From: a candidate division FCPU426 bacterium
GTDB lineage: Bacteria > Oederibacteriota > PGYV01 > Palsa-1178
DNA length: 5,250 nt
Direction of reading: 5' to 3'
NCBI GenBank assembly: GCA_003167475.1
Contig: PMTB01000079.1
Coordinates: forward strand, 1-5,250
Part shown: positions 4,878 to 5,250 of the stretch, piece after piece
Layout: each line of letters begins with the position of its first letter
Position numbering within the stretch: the stretch's first letter is position 1
Position numbers and translations under genes: made by a program
Notes under the pieces: generated by a model
The model's input: only the letters and a program-made list of their open reading frames with translations
What the model was told of the DNA's origin: nothing
Databases searched by the model: none

Positions 4878-5250
4878 CAATATAAAAACCCATAACTCCA
4901 CATATATTTGGGGGGGAGGGTGTCCATCCGGTCTAATATAATACCCTCCAAACCTTCGGTTGATCAAATTTCGATTTTCGATTCTCGAACATGCACAGTG
5001 TTTGAAGAAAATGTTGGTTAGATTCTTTGCCTGGTATTTATTGATTTTCACCCTTGTTTTAAGGACAAACCCTCCTTGCGACTTGCCGCGATGGGCCCGC
5101 CAACTGAGCTACTCAACCGCTCTGCTTTGTTCGAGAGTCGAGAAGTCGAAATTTGACCGTCGCCGCTCGCCTTCGGACGTGTTTTCGCTGACGCGCTTGA
5201 GGTTTGAGTTACTTGGATCGTTACTCGAGCTCCAATAAATATAAAACGCC
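4878..5250. other. Gene-free right end of the window
   Basis: About 370 nt without a supported gene. Open frames on both strands (for example plus 4960-5238 and minus 4857-5051) lack ribosome sites and family features. The dominating structure is the imperfect inverted repeat at 4965-5155. A CCCTCCCCCCC tract (minus strand, 4910-4920) sits just upstream of the RRM promoter. The stretch may be the decayed border of a mobile or tRNA-associated element. Confidence 0.5.
4965..5155. repeat. Long imperfect inverted repeat flanking a tRNA D-arm-like segment
   Basis: The 27-nt arm at 4965-4991 starts CAAATTTCGA and ends CTCGAACA. It matches the reverse complement of 5128-5155 at about 24 of 28 positions with one single-base gap. 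The differences are T/C transitions. Both arms carry TCGA spaced every 7-9 nt. The 136 nt between the arms include, on the minus strand, TAGCTCAGTTGGCGGGC (about 5114-5094). This can form a tRNA-like D-arm (GCTC with GGGC), but no anticodon arm, T-arm or matching acceptor follows. Confidence 0.55.

Noticed and set aside
4857..5051. 64-codon open frame on the minus strand
   Set aside because: No ribosome site or family features, and it overlaps the putative promoter of the RRM gene.
5090..5125. Possible tRNA gene on the minus strand around TAGCTCAGTTGG
   Set aside because: Only a D-arm-like motif is present. No anticodon stem, T-loop GTTCRANNC or matching acceptor strand follows within tRNA length.
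4960..5238. 92-codon open frame on the plus strand
   Set aside because: No ribosome site, no recognisable domain, and it runs through both arms of the inverted repeat; arginine/leucine/serine-rich composition suggests chance.
1..5250. CRISPR array, toxin-antitoxin pair, insertion sequence transposase or phage genes
   Set aside because: No regularly spaced repeats, no paired small ORFs of known type, and no transposase, integrase or phage motif in any frame I could read.

Overview
Every gene I can support lies on the minus strand, so the window reads right to left. The gene set is bacterial: Shine-Dalgarno starts, an intrinsic terminator and a type III ketoacyl synthase. A small RRM protein with a glycine-rich tail, next to a beta-ketoacyl-ACP synthase III and an ArsR/ArsC/Acr3 set, is compatible with several lineages (Cyanobacteria, Omnitrophota-like candidate phyla, Desulfobacterota and others). 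I cannot fix the phylum from sequence alone.

Right to left: (1) 4878-5250 has no convincing gene. It holds a long imperfect inverted repeat (4965-4991 with 5128-5155) flanking a stretch that resembles a tRNA D-arm without the rest of a tRNA. (2) 4357-4695 is a 112-aa RRM RNA-binding protein. A TATAAT box at 4872-4877 would give a leader of about 170 nt. That leader can fold two mutually exclusive ways over the ribosome binding site. A strong terminator (4282-4311) follows the gene. (3) 3977-4281 is gene-free but contains two perfect inverted repeats. (4) 3623-3976 encodes the metal-binding middle of a Fur-family regulator with the DNA-binding domain and the canonical C-terminus missing. It ends 1 nt before (5) fabH (2644-3621), a complete KAS III. 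(6) 2450-2643 is a spacer with hairpins. (7) 2072-2449 is a small CoA-binding Rossmann protein. (8) 1964-2053 is a 29-codon ORF with an ideal ribosome binding site that runs straight through the ars promoter. (9) 94-1924 is a compact arsenic resistance operon, arsR-arsC-acr3, with its own promoter and a candidate ArsR operator. (10) 1-93 holds two palindromes of similar design directly behind the acr3 stop codon.

The ars genes form a complete circuit. ArsR represses and senses As(III), ArsC reduces arsenate to arsenite, and Acr3 exports arsenite. The remaining genes (RRM protein, KAS III, CoA-binding protein) are housekeeping or stress-type genes with no obvious shared pathway. The broken fur gene, the orphan ribosome binding site before the ars promoter and the palindromes at the edges suggest that the area has been rearranged. 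The most interesting non-coding signal is the two-state leader of the RRM gene.
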